From the NCBI GenBank assembly GCA_041287865.1, contig JBGGMV010000064.1, forward strand, positions 45,228 to 109,227: a stretch of 64,000 bases of DNA, given 5' to 3'. Shown here piece by piece: positions 28,555 through 37,942 of this stretch (within the stretch, counting starts at the first letter, position 1; every line of letters starts with the position of its first letter). Origin of the DNA: JAPWJZ01 sp041287865 (GTDB lineage: Bacteria; Pseudomonadota; Alphaproteobacteria; Micavibrionales; UBA2020). The notes under the pieces are model-generated. The model was not told the DNA's origin, ran no database searches, and saw only the letters and a program-made list of their open reading frames with translations. A program made the translations under genes and the position numbers.

Positions 28555-29214
28555 TTAATCGTCCAGCCCTGCGCAGGCCGCGCCGATGCGCTGGTATTCC
28601 TCGGGGGTGTCGATGCGCGCCTGCCTCTTTTGCAGCGTGCGCGTCATTTCCTCGACCGCGCCTGCATAGGCGTTCTTGATGATCTTGCTCATCCGGTTTC
28701 TCTCGCGGCGCAGCTGCTTGAGCGTCGCCGGCCCCTGCGGCCGGAATTCCTTCATCGCCTTGCGCAGCGCCGCCATGACGGCGGGGGCGAATTCCTCCAG
28801 CGTTTGCGTCGCGGTGGCGACATGCCGCAATTCATGCTTGCGCGTCTCGTCGTACTTGCAGCCGCCCGGGCGGTGGGCGGAGGCGATGTAGACAGTGGGC
28901 GAAAGTTCCAGCGTCACCACGACACTGCCCGGCGTGTAGCAATACCAGCCGTCGGACCGGCTCATCTCTTTGCCGTGGATGGCGATTTTGTGATTGAACT
29001 TGGTTTCGGTCAGGCCGCTCAGCCTGCCCTCCACCTCGGTCGAGGAAATCTTGCGTCTCAGCCGTTCGAGCTCCTGCCATGACAACCTATGGACGAATTC
29101 CGTTTTGGTGACGCGAAAATCGAAATCAAGCTGCGGCGCGGGCGAGGCGGGGCAGGCATGCGTCGCGGTCAGGATATAGGCGGCCGTAGCCGGCGCTTTC
29201 AACAGGGCCAGCAT
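28555..29214 (-). CDS. exported HExxH protein, copy A
   Basis: A 219-residue predicted secreted protein, third of three tandem paralogs. A short hydrophobic leader ends at a cysteine at position 21 shared by all three copies, but the preceding residues (T-H-A-C) are a poor lipobox. The core has P-T-V-Y-I-A-S, G-G-C-K-Y and a zincin-type H-E-L-R-H (127-131), then a charged helical tail ending R-Q-A-R-I-D-T-P-E-E-Y and a late Cys. It is probably a periplasmic zinc peptidase-like protein; no family is confirmed. It directly abuts copy B. Confidence 0.75.
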   Translation of the reverse strand: MLALLKAPATAAYILTATHACPASPAPQLDFDFRVTKTEFVHRLSWQELERLRRKISSTEVEGRLSGLTETKFNHKIAIHGKEMSRSDGWYCYTPGSVVVTLELSPTVYIASAHRPGGCKYDETRKHELRHVATATQTLEEFAPAVMAALRKAMKEFRPQGPATLKQLRRERNRMSKIIKNAYAGAVEEMTRTLQKRQARIDTPEEYQRIGAACAGLDD

Positions 29215-29880
29215 CTAGCGCCTTCCCCATTCGCCTTCGGCGGGGCAGGCCCTGCTCGCCTGTTCATAGGCATAGGGTGTATCGATCCGCGCCTGCCGCA
29301 GATCCAGCACCATGTCGGCGCGCTGCAGCGCGCCGTCCAGCGCCGCCTGTATTTCCCCCAGCTGTTTTTGCTTGGCGGCGTCGAGGCTGCCCTCGGGCAT
29401 CGGGCCTAGCGCGCCCAGCGCCGCCACATGGGCGCGCAGCAGTCTTTCTATCCCCGGCATCAATTCGGACAGCGTGTCGCGCGCGATTTTGACATGCATC
29501 ATTTCGTGCACATAGGCGACATTGTAGCGGCAGGAACCCTTCGCATATTGCGACGCCACCCAGACTGTCGGGCGCAGCGTGATGCGCAGCGTAACCGACG
29601 TGGGCCAGTGGCAATAATCATCGCCGAAGACCTGCGGCGTTTCCGCCGACACGATATTGAGCGAGCTTAGCCTTTCGTTATTGGTCAGCCCGCCGATGCG
29701 CCCAGCTCCTTCATGCGCGCCCTTCATTTTCTCCAGCTCGTCTGACGTGCGGTCGAAGTGGAAAATGGGCGCCAGCATATCGAACTTGAAATCGAAAGTG
29801 GCGGACGCGGGCGCCTTGCACGCGCCGAAGGCGGCCAGCATATAGGCGGCAACAACAGGCACTTTCAGCGCGGCGAACAT
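29215..29880 (-). CDS. exported HExxH protein, copy B
   Basis: A 221-residue paralog of copies A and C. Cys21 ends the leader (F-G-A-C). The core has P-T-V-W-V-A-S, G-S-C-R-Y and H-E-M-M-H (125-129), and the tail has R-Q-A-R-I-D-T-P-Y-A-Y with a final Cys in R-A-C-P. The four conserved cysteines across the family suggest two disulfides and hence a location outside the cytoplasm. The start shares one base with the stop of copy C (TGATG). Whether it binds zinc or cuts protein is inference from the motif alone. Confidence 0.75.
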   Translation of the reverse strand: MFAALKVPVVAAYMLAAFGACKAPASATFDFKFDMLAPIFHFDRTSDELEKMKGAHEGAGRIGGLTNNERLSSLNIVSAETPQVFGDDYCHWPTSVTLRITLRPTVWVASQYAKGSCRYNVAYVHEMMHVKIARDTLSELMPGIERLLRAHVAALGALGPMPEGSLDAAKQKQLGEIQAALDGALQRADMVLDLRQARIDTPYAYEQASRACPAEGEWGRR

Positions 29881-30563
29881 CAGGGGGCGCCCAAAATAGG
29901 CTCATGCGGACAGGCGCGAGAAGACCGCAGATATTCCGCGCGGGTATCAATTGCCTGCTGGCGCTGGTGCAGCACAGCGCTGACCTTGTCGACCGATGCG
30001 GTCAGCGCCTCCTTCAGCACCGCCGCCGCTTTTTCGCGCGCGGGATCTACTTCGTTCTTGTCGAGCGGGCCCATGACATGCAGCGTGGCCGCGGCCCGTT
30101 CCATGTCCGCCTGGATGATAGGCAGGTATTCCTTGAAGGTGATGATGTCGGTGTTTACGTGGCGCACTTCGTGCAGCAGCACTTCCTTGTAGCGGCACGA
30201 CCCCGGCTTGTACTGGCTGGCGATATAAACCGTCGGTTTGTAATTGAGCGTGAGCTCCACCGTCTTGGCCGCGAGACAGGCTTTGCCCGAGACGGGATCG
30301 GTCGAGCCGTCGAAGGTCAGCAGGAATTGCGGCACAAAATCGCTGACCGTCACGCCGCCGACGATAAAGGTTTCCTTGCGCTTTTTCGAGAAGGTGGTGC
30401 TGATCGTGAACTTGCCGAGCTCGGTGATGGGCAGCGAATTGTTTTCGATGGGCAGGTTGTTGTTGAACACCGCCGTCACCTTCGGGCTCTGCGCCGGCCT
30501 GCAGCCGTCGAAAGCCGCCAGCAGCAGGCAGGCAAAGGGCGCGATGAAGCGCAAGGCCCTCAC
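29880..30563 (-). CDS. exported HExxH protein, copy C
   Basis: A 227-residue paralog and first of the three. The leader ends at Cys21 (F-D-G-C). The motif is H-E-V-R-H (131-135), preceded by P-T-V-Y-I-A-S-Q-Y and G-S-C-R-Y, with the shared tail Q-Q-A-I-D-T-R-A-E-Y and R-A-C-P. It starts with GTG overlapping the COQ9 stop by four bases, so the trio is in an operon with COQ9. The single HExxH after a hydrophobic strand faintly recalls DUF922-type Zn peptidases, which I could not verify. Confidence 0.75.
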   Translation of the reverse strand: MRALRFIAPFACLLLAAFDGCRPAQSPKVTAVFNNNLPIENNSLPITELGKFTISTTFSKKRKETFIVGGVTVSDFVPQFLLTFDGSTDPVSGKACLAAKTVELTLNYKPTVYIASQYKPGSCRYKEVLLHEVRHVNTDIITFKEYLPIIQADMERAAATLHVMGPLDKNEVDPAREKAAAVLKEALTASVDKVSAVLHQRQQAIDTRAEYLRSSRACPHEPILGAP

Positions 30564-31213
30564 GCTTTTGCCTGCTTCTTTTTCAGTATCCCGCCCAGTT
30601 TCTGCCCCACCTTCAGCACATCGTCGATGCGCCGCGACAGGAATTCCCAGGTTTTTTCGTTGCCCTTGGATGAATCGTTCAGCCAGTAGAGCGTGGTGGA
30701 GGTGATGACGCCGGAGAGCAGAATCCGCTTGGTGTAGTGGTTGTAATCGGTCGAAGTATCGCCCGCGCGGCGCCAGAGTTCATCCGCCGTGCGCCAGACA
30801 AGGCGCGGCAGGTAAAGGTTGCGGGGCGGCGGTGCAAGGTAGGCAAGCGCGGCTGACAGCGCCTGCTTGTGCGGCGCGAGCGCCTCGAGCCTTGCGCGGA
30901 CGCCGAGGTCTATTTTATCGCGCACGCGCATATCGGCGACTTTTTTTGCGGGCATTTTTTCCAGCATCTGGCGGTTCGCCCAGTCGGAGAAATGGAGCAC
31001 AAGGCCGAAGGTGCCGTCGGGGAAGGCCTTGGCCGCGCTGCCGGCGGGAAGGCCCAGGCGCTTGTCGGCGCGATCGAACAGGCTGTCGTCCCAGCCATCA
31101 AAGGCGACATCGGGCAGGACGGCTGCCAGGATTTTATCCTGCGGCGAGACTTTCGATTTTTTTTCCCGCGGCAAAGCCGCCGCCGTCTTCTTGCCCTGAT
31201 TCTTTTTCGCCAT
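30560..31213 (-). CDS. coq9: COQ9 family ubiquinone biosynthesis protein
   Basis: Lipid-binding protein of the TetR-like COQ9 fold that supports COQ7-type hydroxylation in ubiquinone synthesis. The 217-residue protein has a lysine-rich start. It also has the family hallmark D-T-S-T-D-Y-N-H-Y-T-K-R, followed by a hydrophobic L-S-G-V-I-T-S-T-T-L-Y-W that forms the lipid-binding helix. I use the ATG at 31213; the frame extends ten codons further upstream without a good ribosome site. It leads the operon containing the three HExxH genes. Confidence 0.93.
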   Translation of the reverse strand: MAKKNQGKKTAAALPREKKSKVSPQDKILAAVLPDVAFDGWDDSLFDRADKRLGLPAGSAAKAFPDGTFGLVLHFSDWANRQMLEKMPAKKVADMRVRDKIDLGVRARLEALAPHKQALSAALAYLAPPPRNLYLPRLVWRTADELWRRAGDTSTDYNHYTKRILLSGVITSTTLYWLNDSSKGNEKTWEFLSRRIDDVLKVGQKLGGILKKKQAKA

Positions 31214-31377
31214 CTGCCACCGCCTTGTTAAGCACGCGGCCATCCTAGCACGCCAAAACCGCCCTTTACAGGCGCGAAAGGGGTATTCCGGAAATTTTGC
31301 AGTTGTTGGCGGCGCGGCGAAACGCTGTTAATGTTGCAAAACTTGGACAAGAACCCTGAAAAGGCCCCGCCCGCCCG

Positions 31378-32292
31378 ATGTTTCTGACCGGAAAAAAAGC
31401 CCGCATGGCCGCGATCAGCGCCCAGATCGTCAATCTGGCCGAAGACGCCGTCGTCATCATCGACGCCACGCATGTGATTATATCCTTCAATACCGGGGCG
31501 GAGCGCATGTTCGGCTATGGGCCGAAAGAAGTAATCGGCGAGCGGCTTGATATTCTGCTGCCCGAGCGTTTCCAGTTGCAGCATGACGTGATGGTCGATG
31601 AATTCGGCCAGACGCCGGATTTAACCCGTCAAATGGGCCAGCGCAACCGCCAGATTTACGGCCGCCGCAAGGACGGCAATGAATTCGTGGCCAGCGCGCA
31701 GATCATGCGCGTGGGCGACGCGGGCCACCGTTATTACGCCGCCATTTTGCGCGACGTGTCGGAGAGCAAGAAGACCGAGGAAGAATTGCTGCGCCTCGCC
31801 GCCACCGACCCGCTGACCGGCGCGCTCAACCGCCGCGAATTTACGCTGCTGGCGGATCGTGAAGCGCTCCGCTCCAACCGTTATCATCACGCACTGTCGC
31901 TCCTGATGATGGACCTCGACCAGTTCAAGCGGCTCAACGACACCTATGGCCATGCGGCGGGCGATAAAGTTTTGCAGCGCTTCACCACGCTTTGCACCAA
32001 TACTTTACGGAATGTCGACTTCTTCGGCCGCTGGGGCGGGGAAGAATTCGTGGCGCTGCTGCCCGAGACGGATATCGAGGGCGCGGCGGTCATCGGCGAG
32101 CGTTTACGTAAACTGGTGGCCGAGAGCGTGCTCACCTATCACGACCACAAAATCAACTTTACCGTCTCGGTGGGAATCGCCCAGTACAAGGACGGCGAAA
32201 CCACGCTCGACGGGCCCTTGGGCCGCGCCGACAGCGCGATTTACGACGCCAAGAAGGCCGGACGCAATCGTATTTCGGTTTTCCGCAACTAA
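31378..32292 (+). CDS. PAS-GGDEF diguanylate cyclase
   Basis: A cytoplasmic 304-residue signalling protein with an N-terminal PAS domain (about 10-130; A-E-R-M-F-G-Y and V-I-G-E) and a C-terminal GGDEF domain. The catalytic motif is G-G-E-E-F at 220-224, an active variant. R-N-V-D at 211-214 is spaced like an allosteric I-site, so c-di-GMP feedback is likely. No membrane helix is present. It diverges from COQ9 across 164 bases and appears to be a single gene. The PAS ligand is unknown. Confidence 0.93.
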   Translation: MFLTGKKARMAAISAQIVNLAEDAVVIIDATHVIISFNTGAERMFGYGPKEVIGERLDILLPERFQLQHDVMVDEFGQTPDLTRQMGQRNRQIYGRRKDGNEFVASAQIMRVGDAGHRYYAAILRDVSESKKTEEELLRLAATDPLTGALNRREFTLLADREALRSNRYHHALSLLMMDLDQFKRLNDTYGHAAGDKVLQRFTTLCTNTLRNVDFFGRWGGEEFVALLPETDIEGAAVIGERLRKLVAESVLTYHDHKINFTVSVGIAQYKDGETTLDGPLGRADSAIYDAKKAGRNRISVFRN

Positions 32293-32433
32293 ATTACAAT
32301 AAAACCCGATTTAATTTGCGGAATATGCGTTCCATGGTAGTCTAAAGCCAATCAACGGCAGCACTGCTTTTACGGGGGATAGAGTGTGTAACCGCGCGAT
32401 AAAACGCGCGGGAAGCAACTGACGTGGAGCCTG

Positions 32434-34392
32434 ATGGGAACCGAGCGTAAGAAGCCCGACCAGAACAACCCACCCGCCGCAGCGCCGGCGGCTTTACCGC
32501 GTTGGAACCTTGCCGACCTTTATCCCGGTCGTGACTCCCCGGAATTCAAACAAGCGCTCACCGATCTCGAAGATCAGTCAAAAGCGCTCTCCGACAAATA
32601 CAAAGGCAAGATCGGCAAGCTCTCCGGCCAGCAGCTGGGCGAGGCGATCGAGGCTTTCGAGAAAGTATCCAACCTCGCCACCCGCATCACCACTTTCGCC
32701 GACCTCACCCGCGCGGTGGACGATGGCCAGTCTGCCTTTACCGCCGACGTGATGGACAAGGTGCGCAAGGCGGGAGACCACACACTCTTCTTCACGCTGG
32801 AAATCAATAAACTCCGCGAAGGCGACCTGCTGGAAAAAATCGCCGCGCCCAAGCTGGCGCAATACGGCCCCTGGATCGGCAAGATCCGTGCCTTCAAGGA
32901 ATATCAGCTGTCGGACGACGTAGAAAAGTACAAGCACAAGATGGAACCGGTGGCGGAAGAAGCCTGGCGCCGCCTGTTTGATCAACTCATTCTTGATCTC
33001 CGCGTGCCTGTGCGCGGGCAGAAGCTGACCGAGGGCGACGCCGTCAACGCCATCGATAACAGCCCTGATCAAAAATATCGCCACGAAGTTTTCGCCGCCT
33101 TCGGCAAAACACTGGCGGGCGAGAAGAAAGCCTTCGCGCTGATTACCAATACGCTGGCCGACCTGAAGGCCATGGATGACCGCTGGCGCGGCTTCGAAAG
33201 CCCCGAAGACAGCCGCCACCTTGAAAACCAGATCGACCGCGAAACCGTGGACGCGCTGACCAAGGCCGTGCGCGACAATTACACCAAAACCTCGCACCGC
33301 TATTACGAATGGAAGGCGAAGAAATCAGGCGTCGCACGCCTGCATCCCGCCGACCGCAACGCGCCGCTGCCGGGCGAAAAGGGCCGCAGCTATACCTGGG
33401 ACGAAGCCAAGGAAATCGTGCTGACGTCCTTCGAAAAACTTTCGCCCGAAATGGCCAAAATCGGCCGCGAATTTTTCGATAAAGGCTGGATTGATGCGGA
33501 GCCGCGCGCTGGCAAGGATTCCGGCGGTTTTTCGCACCCCGCCACGCCCGACGCGCATCCCTACATCCTGATGAATTTCTACGGCACCGCCGGCGATGTG
33601 ATGACGCTGGCGCATGAACTGGGCCATGGCATCCATCAGGTGCTGGCCAACAAGCAGGGGCACCTGAAATCCGATACGCCGCTCACCTTGGCCGAAACCG
33701 CCAGCGTGTTCGGCGAGATGCTGACCTTCCGCGAGCTGCTGTCGCGCGAAGACGACCTGATCGCCCGCCGCAACATGACGGCCGCGAAGATCGAGGATAT
33801 GCTGAACACCGTCGTGCGCCAGACGGCTTTCTTCACCTTCGAGCAAAAAGTGCATGGCGAACGCCGCGACAAGGGCGAGCTGTCGCCCGAACGCATCTCG
33901 GAAATCTGGCTGGAAACGCAAAAGGCCAGCCTTGGCCCCAGCGTCAACATGGATGTGCCGGGCGCGGAGAATTTGTGGATGCAGGTGCCGCATTTCATCC
34001 ATACGCCCTTTTACGTTTACGCCTATTCCTTCGGCGATTGCCTTGTGAACGCGCTTTATGACGAATATACCAAAGCCGCCGATAAGCCCGGTTTCGCGCA
34101 GAAGTACGAAAACCTGCTGGCCGCCGGCGGCACCAAGCGCCATGACCGCGCGCTGGCCGAATTCGGGCTCGACACCACCGACCCCGAATTCTGGAAGAAA
34201 GGCCTGTCCGTTATCGAACGCTATATCGACGATCTCGTCGCGCTCGATGCGAAGATTGAATCGGTACTCAAATCGAAAGACGATTTCAAGAAGGCTGCCG
34301 ACGACGTCACGAAGCCCGCGACAAATGATAATGATCAAAAGCCCGTCGTGAATATCAGGATTCAGCCCAAGGGTCCGGGAGGCGCGCCATGA
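32434..34392 (+). CDS. M3 family oligoendopeptidase, copy 1
   Basis: Zinc peptidase of the oligoendopeptidase F / thimet group, 652 residues and probably cytoplasmic. The metal site is H-E-L-G-H at 394-398 in L-A-H-E-L-G-H-G-I-H-Q. The third ligand is expected in the following L-A-E-T-A-S-V-F-G-E-M, and the substrate-gripping M-Q-V-P-H-F and Y-V-Y-A-Y-S-F lie near 510-535. The N-terminus begins with a short Pro/Ala-rich stretch before W-N-L-A-D-L-Y-P-G. It overlaps the second copy by four bases. Confidence 0.95.
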   Translation: MGTERKKPDQNNPPAAAPAALPRWNLADLYPGRDSPEFKQALTDLEDQSKALSDKYKGKIGKLSGQQLGEAIEAFEKVSNLATRITTFADLTRAVDDGQSAFTADVMDKVRKAGDHTLFFTLEINKLREGDLLEKIAAPKLAQYGPWIGKIRAFKEYQLSDDVEKYKHKMEPVAEEAWRRLFDQLILDLRVPVRGQKLTEGDAVNAIDNSPDQKYRHEVFAAFGKTLAGEKKAFALITNTLADLKAMDDRWRGFESPEDSRHLENQIDRETVDALTKAVRDNYTKTSHRYYEWKAKKSGVARLHPADRNAPLPGEKGRSYTWDEAKEIVLTSFEKLSPEMAKIGREFFDKGWIDAEPRAGKDSGGFSHPATPDAHPYILMNFYGTAGDVMTLAHELGHGIHQVLANKQGHLKSDTPLTLAETASVFGEMLTFRELLSREDDLIARRNMTAAKIEDMLNTVVRQTAFFTFEQKVHGERRDKGELSPERISEIWLETQKASLGPSVNMDVPGAENLWMQVPHFIHTPFYVYAYSFGDCLVNALYDEYTKAADKPGFAQKYENLLAAGGTKRHDRALAEFGLDTTDPEFWKKGLSVIERYIDDLVALDAKIESVLKSKDDFKKAADDVTKPATNDNDQKPVVNIRIQPKGPGGAP

Positions 34393-36425
34393 TGCCGGAT
34401 AAAAATCTCCGCGCCCGTTTCGGCGCCACCGCACGCAAATCAGGGCATGAAGCGCGTAAACTGACGCATGGCCCGGGCGGTTCCGCCCCGCCGCCGACGC
34501 CCCCGCCGGTGATCGAGGAAAAGAAAGCCGTTCCCGCTGCCGCGCCCGCCAATGATGATGTGAAAGATGATGCGAAACCCGCCAAGCCGAAAAAAACCGG
34601 CCTGCCGAAATGGGATCTGACGCATTTCTACCCCGGCCTTGAATCGGCAGAGCTGGAGGCCGCGAAGGAAGACATCACCACCCGCGCCGAAAATTTCCGC
34701 AAGGAATACGAAGACGGCGTAACGTACCTGACCGGCCCCGAGCTGGGCGAAGCGGTTGCGGCCTATGAAGCGCTGCAGGTCGATCTTAATACCATCGGCT
34801 GCTACACCATGCTGATGGAGGCCGAAAGCCTTGGCAATTTCGCCAAAACCGCGGCGCTGAAAAAATGGCAGGAAGAAACCGCCGGCATTATCGGCTTCTT
34901 CGAAGACGGGCTCTGCGAGATGAAAGAGCGCGACCTGATGACCAAGCTGTCCGCGCCCGAGCTTGCCCCCTACGGCCCCTGGATCGCGCGTGTGCGCACG
35001 GGCACCAGCACGCTGGACGCCGATGTCGAAAGCATGGCCTCCGACTTCCAGTCGGTGAACCGTGAATCGTGGCGCAGGCTTTACTATGAAACGCTGTCCT
35101 CGATCCGCGTCGAGCAGGGCGACAAGAAACTGACCGTCGACGAAGCCTGGGAAGTGCTGACCGACGAAGACCTGTCGGTCGAAAAACGCGCCGAGATGCG
35201 CGACCTGGTGGCCGAGGCGCTGAAGGACAATGCCAAGCGCATGGCGCTGATCTATAACACCATCGTCAAAGACAATTTAACCGACATGGAAATCCGCGGC
35301 CACGGCCGCCCCGACCATGGCGAGAATATCGCCAACGCCGTGACGGACGAAATTGTCGACACTATGGCCGATACGGTGAAAAATTCCTATTCCAAAATCT
35401 CGCATCGTTTCTATGCGTGGAAGGCCAAGCAGCACGGTGTCGAGGTGATGGACCGCGCGCTGGTGGGCAAGCCTATTCCGGGCGAACCGACGGAAGATAA
35501 AGATTACGAATTCGCCGATGCGAAGAAGACCATCCTGCGGTCTTTCCGCAAATTCTCGCCGAAGTTCGAGCGCATCGCCAAAAAATTCTTCGATGATAAC
35601 TACATTGACGCCGAAGCGCGCCCCGACAAGGAAACGGGCGCTTTCTCGCTCGCCACCGGCCCCGGCAACCATCCTTATATCGCGCTCACCTATACCGGCA
35701 GCCTTGTCGACCTTGTGACGCTGGGGCATGAACTGGGCCATGGCGTGCATCAGGTTCTGGCCGAGAAAAAACGCGGGCTGTTCCTGTCCGAAATGTCGAC
35801 CACCGTGTCGGAGACCGCCAGCATCTTCGCCGAAATGCTGGTCTTCGAGGAAATGCTGAACGGGGAAAAAGACCCCGCGCGCAAGAAACAGCTGCTGATG
35901 GAAAAAACCGAAGGCATGATGCTGAACGGGCTGCAGCAGCTGTCCTACTACGATTTCGAAATGAAGGTGCACGAGGCCCGCAAAAAGGGCGAGCTGGATG
36001 CGGAACAAATCTCCGACATCTGGGTGCAGACGCAAAAAGATTATTTCGGCCCTGCTGTTAAAATGGATAACCTAGACCGGTACTACTGGATGCAGGTGCC
36101 GCATTTCTTCGACAGCCCCTTCTACGTCTATTCCTATTCCTTCGCGCAGATCCTTGTCTCGGGCCTTTACCAGTCCTACAAAGCGTCGGAGAAAGAAGGT
36201 CAGGCGGCGAAGGAGGAATTCGTCGAAAACTACATCGGCCTGCTCGAAACCGGCATCACGCGCAATTTCTACGAGATGTTCAAGCCCTTCGACCTCGACC
36301 CCGAAACGCCCGAATTCTGGCAGAACGGCCTGTCGCTGATGGATAAATACATGACAGAGCTTGAGAAAATGGACGACAAGCCCGTGGCCAAACCGGCCGC
36401 TAAACTCAAAGCGCCCAAAAGATAA
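34389..36425 (+). CDS. M3 family oligoendopeptidase, copy 2
   Basis: A 678-residue paralog of the preceding gene with the same architecture. H-E-L-G-H lies at 447-451, then V-S-E-T-A-S-I-F-A-E-M, and M-Q-V-P-H-F with Y-V-Y-S-Y-S-F near the end. It differs by a longer basic and Pro/Ala/Lys-rich N-terminal extension (about 75 residues) before W-D-L-T-H-F-Y-P-G. The two copies are clearly diverged, so the duplication is old and substrates may differ. It is translationally coupled to copy 1 (ATGA). Confidence 0.95.
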   Translation: MMPDKNLRARFGATARKSGHEARKLTHGPGGSAPPPTPPPVIEEKKAVPAAAPANDDVKDDAKPAKPKKTGLPKWDLTHFYPGLESAELEAAKEDITTRAENFRKEYEDGVTYLTGPELGEAVAAYEALQVDLNTIGCYTMLMEAESLGNFAKTAALKKWQEETAGIIGFFEDGLCEMKERDLMTKLSAPELAPYGPWIARVRTGTSTLDADVESMASDFQSVNRESWRRLYYETLSSIRVEQGDKKLTVDEAWEVLTDEDLSVEKRAEMRDLVAEALKDNAKRMALIYNTIVKDNLTDMEIRGHGRPDHGENIANAVTDEIVDTMADTVKNSYSKISHRFYAWKAKQHGVEVMDRALVGKPIPGEPTEDKDYEFADAKKTILRSFRKFSPKFERIAKKFFDDNYIDAEARPDKETGAFSLATGPGNHPYIALTYTGSLVDLVTLGHELGHGVHQVLAEKKRGLFLSEMSTTVSETASIFAEMLVFEEMLNGEKDPARKKQLLMEKTEGMMLNGLQQLSYYDFEMKVHEARKKGELDAEQISDIWVQTQKDYFGPAVKMDNLDRYYWMQVPHFFDSPFYVYSYSFAQILVSGLYQSYKASEKEGQAAKEEFVENYIGLLETGITRNFYEMFKPFDLDPETPEFWQNGLSLMDKYMTELEKMDDKPVAKPAAKLKAPKR

Positions 36426-36467
36426 AATCCCCTCGACTTTTGCACGGCCCGAGCCCATCTTAGCGCC

Positions 36468-37820
36468 ATGAGCAAGAAGGGTGAAAAAGGCGCCATGCGC
36501 CACCGTATCAAGCGCTACGCCAAAGTTTCCTCCACCATGGCAGGGCTGGGCGCGCGCCTTGCGGGCCAAAAGTATCTCGGCATCGGCATCGACAAACCCA
36601 TTCACGCCAAGGCGCTGATGGAACAGCTGGGCGACCTGAAAGGCCCCTTGCTGAAAGTGGCCCAACTGCTGGCCACCATCCCCAACGCGTTGCCCAAGGA
36701 ATATGCGGCGGAGCTGCAGAAACTGCAAAATCAGGCGCCGCCCATGGGCTGGCTGTTCGTCCGCCGCCGCATGATCGCGGAACTGGGCGCGGATTGGGAA
36801 AAGAAATTCAAAAGTTTCGAGAAAGAAGCCGCCGCCGCCGCGTCATTAGGTCAGGTGCATCGCGCCGTCAGTTTGAAGGGCGAAAAACTGGCCTGCAAGC
36901 TGCAATACCCCGACATGATTTCGGCGGTGGAAGCCGACCTGAAACAGCTGAAACTGGTGATGGGCGTGTTTGAAAAATATGACAGCTCTCTCCTCACCGG
37001 CGACATCCAGAAAGAAGTTTCCGACAGATTGTACGAAGAACTCGATTACGAACTCGAAGCCCGCCACCAGGAGATGTACGGCGAAATGCTGGAGGAAGAA
37101 GACGGCGTGCATGTGCCGCGCGTGTTTCACGACCTGTCCACCGGCCGCCTGCTGACATCCACATGGCTGGAGGGCGCGCCGGTGCTTGATTTCATCAAGG
37201 AAAAACCGGGCCGCCGCAGCGAAATTGCGCTGAACCTGTTCCGCGCCTGGTATGTGCCGCTCTATTACTACGGCATCATCCACGGCGATCCGCATCTGGG
37301 CAATTACACGGTGCAGAAAGACAATTCCATCAACCTGCTGGATTTCGGCTGCGTGCGCGTCTTCCCGCCGCGCTTCGTGAAGGGCGTCATCACGCTCTAC
37401 CACGCGCTGCAGGAACAGGATGACGAGGCCGCGGTATCGGCTTACGAGAGCTGGGGCTTCAAAGGCCTTTCCAAGCGCACGATCGAGGTGCTGAATATCT
37501 GGGCGGGCTTCCTTTACGGTCCCGTGCTGGACGACAAGGTGCGCACCATCGGCACGGTGGAAAAAGGCGGCGTCTATGGCCGCGAGATCGCATCCAAGGT
37601 TCATGCGGAACTGAAGAAAGCCGGCGGCATCAAGGTGCCGCGCGAATTCGTCTTCATGGACCGCGCGGCGCTGGGCCTCGGTTCCGTCTTTTTGCACCTG
37701 AAGGCCGAAGTAAACTGGCACAAGATCTTCAACGAGCTGATCGCCGATTTCGACCCTGCCACCCTGTCGCAGCGTCAAAAGACCCTTCTGAAAAAATTCG
37801 ACGTTAAAGCGACCCACTAA
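36468..37820 (+). CDS. AarF/UbiB (ABC1) family kinase-like protein
   Basis: Atypical kinase-like ATPase of the UbiB/COQ8 family, associated with ubiquinone synthesis or quinone handling. The 450-residue protein has the family's N-terminal motif as K-V-A-Q, where many members have K-x-G-Q. It also has the alanine-rich nucleotide loop A-A-A-A-A-S-L-G-Q-V-H, catalytic H-G-D-P-H-L-G-N (from His272) and metal-binding L-D-F-G. No C-terminal membrane helices are evident, unlike canonical UbiB, so it may be a paralog with another role. Confidence 0.92.
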   Translation: MSKKGEKGAMRHRIKRYAKVSSTMAGLGARLAGQKYLGIGIDKPIHAKALMEQLGDLKGPLLKVAQLLATIPNALPKEYAAELQKLQNQAPPMGWLFVRRRMIAELGADWEKKFKSFEKEAAAAASLGQVHRAVSLKGEKLACKLQYPDMISAVEADLKQLKLVMGVFEKYDSSLLTGDIQKEVSDRLYEELDYELEARHQEMYGEMLEEEDGVHVPRVFHDLSTGRLLTSTWLEGAPVLDFIKEKPGRRSEIALNLFRAWYVPLYYYGIIHGDPHLGNYTVQKDNSINLLDFGCVRVFPPRFVKGVITLYHALQEQDDEAAVSAYESWGFKGLSKRTIEVLNIWAGFLYGPVLDDKVRTIGTVEKGGVYGREIASKVHAELKKAGGIKVPREFVFMDRAALGLGSVFLHLKAEVNWHKIFNELIADFDPATLSQRQKTLLKKFDVKATH

Positions 37821-37942
37821 CCATATAAACATCGCTCGCGTCATTTCGTAAATCCCGCACTGCAGAACTCCGCCTTCCCAAAACCATGCGAATGCGTCAT
37901 TCTTGAATCCTGATTTTTCGGTACTTGATACAGGGGGTTCAT

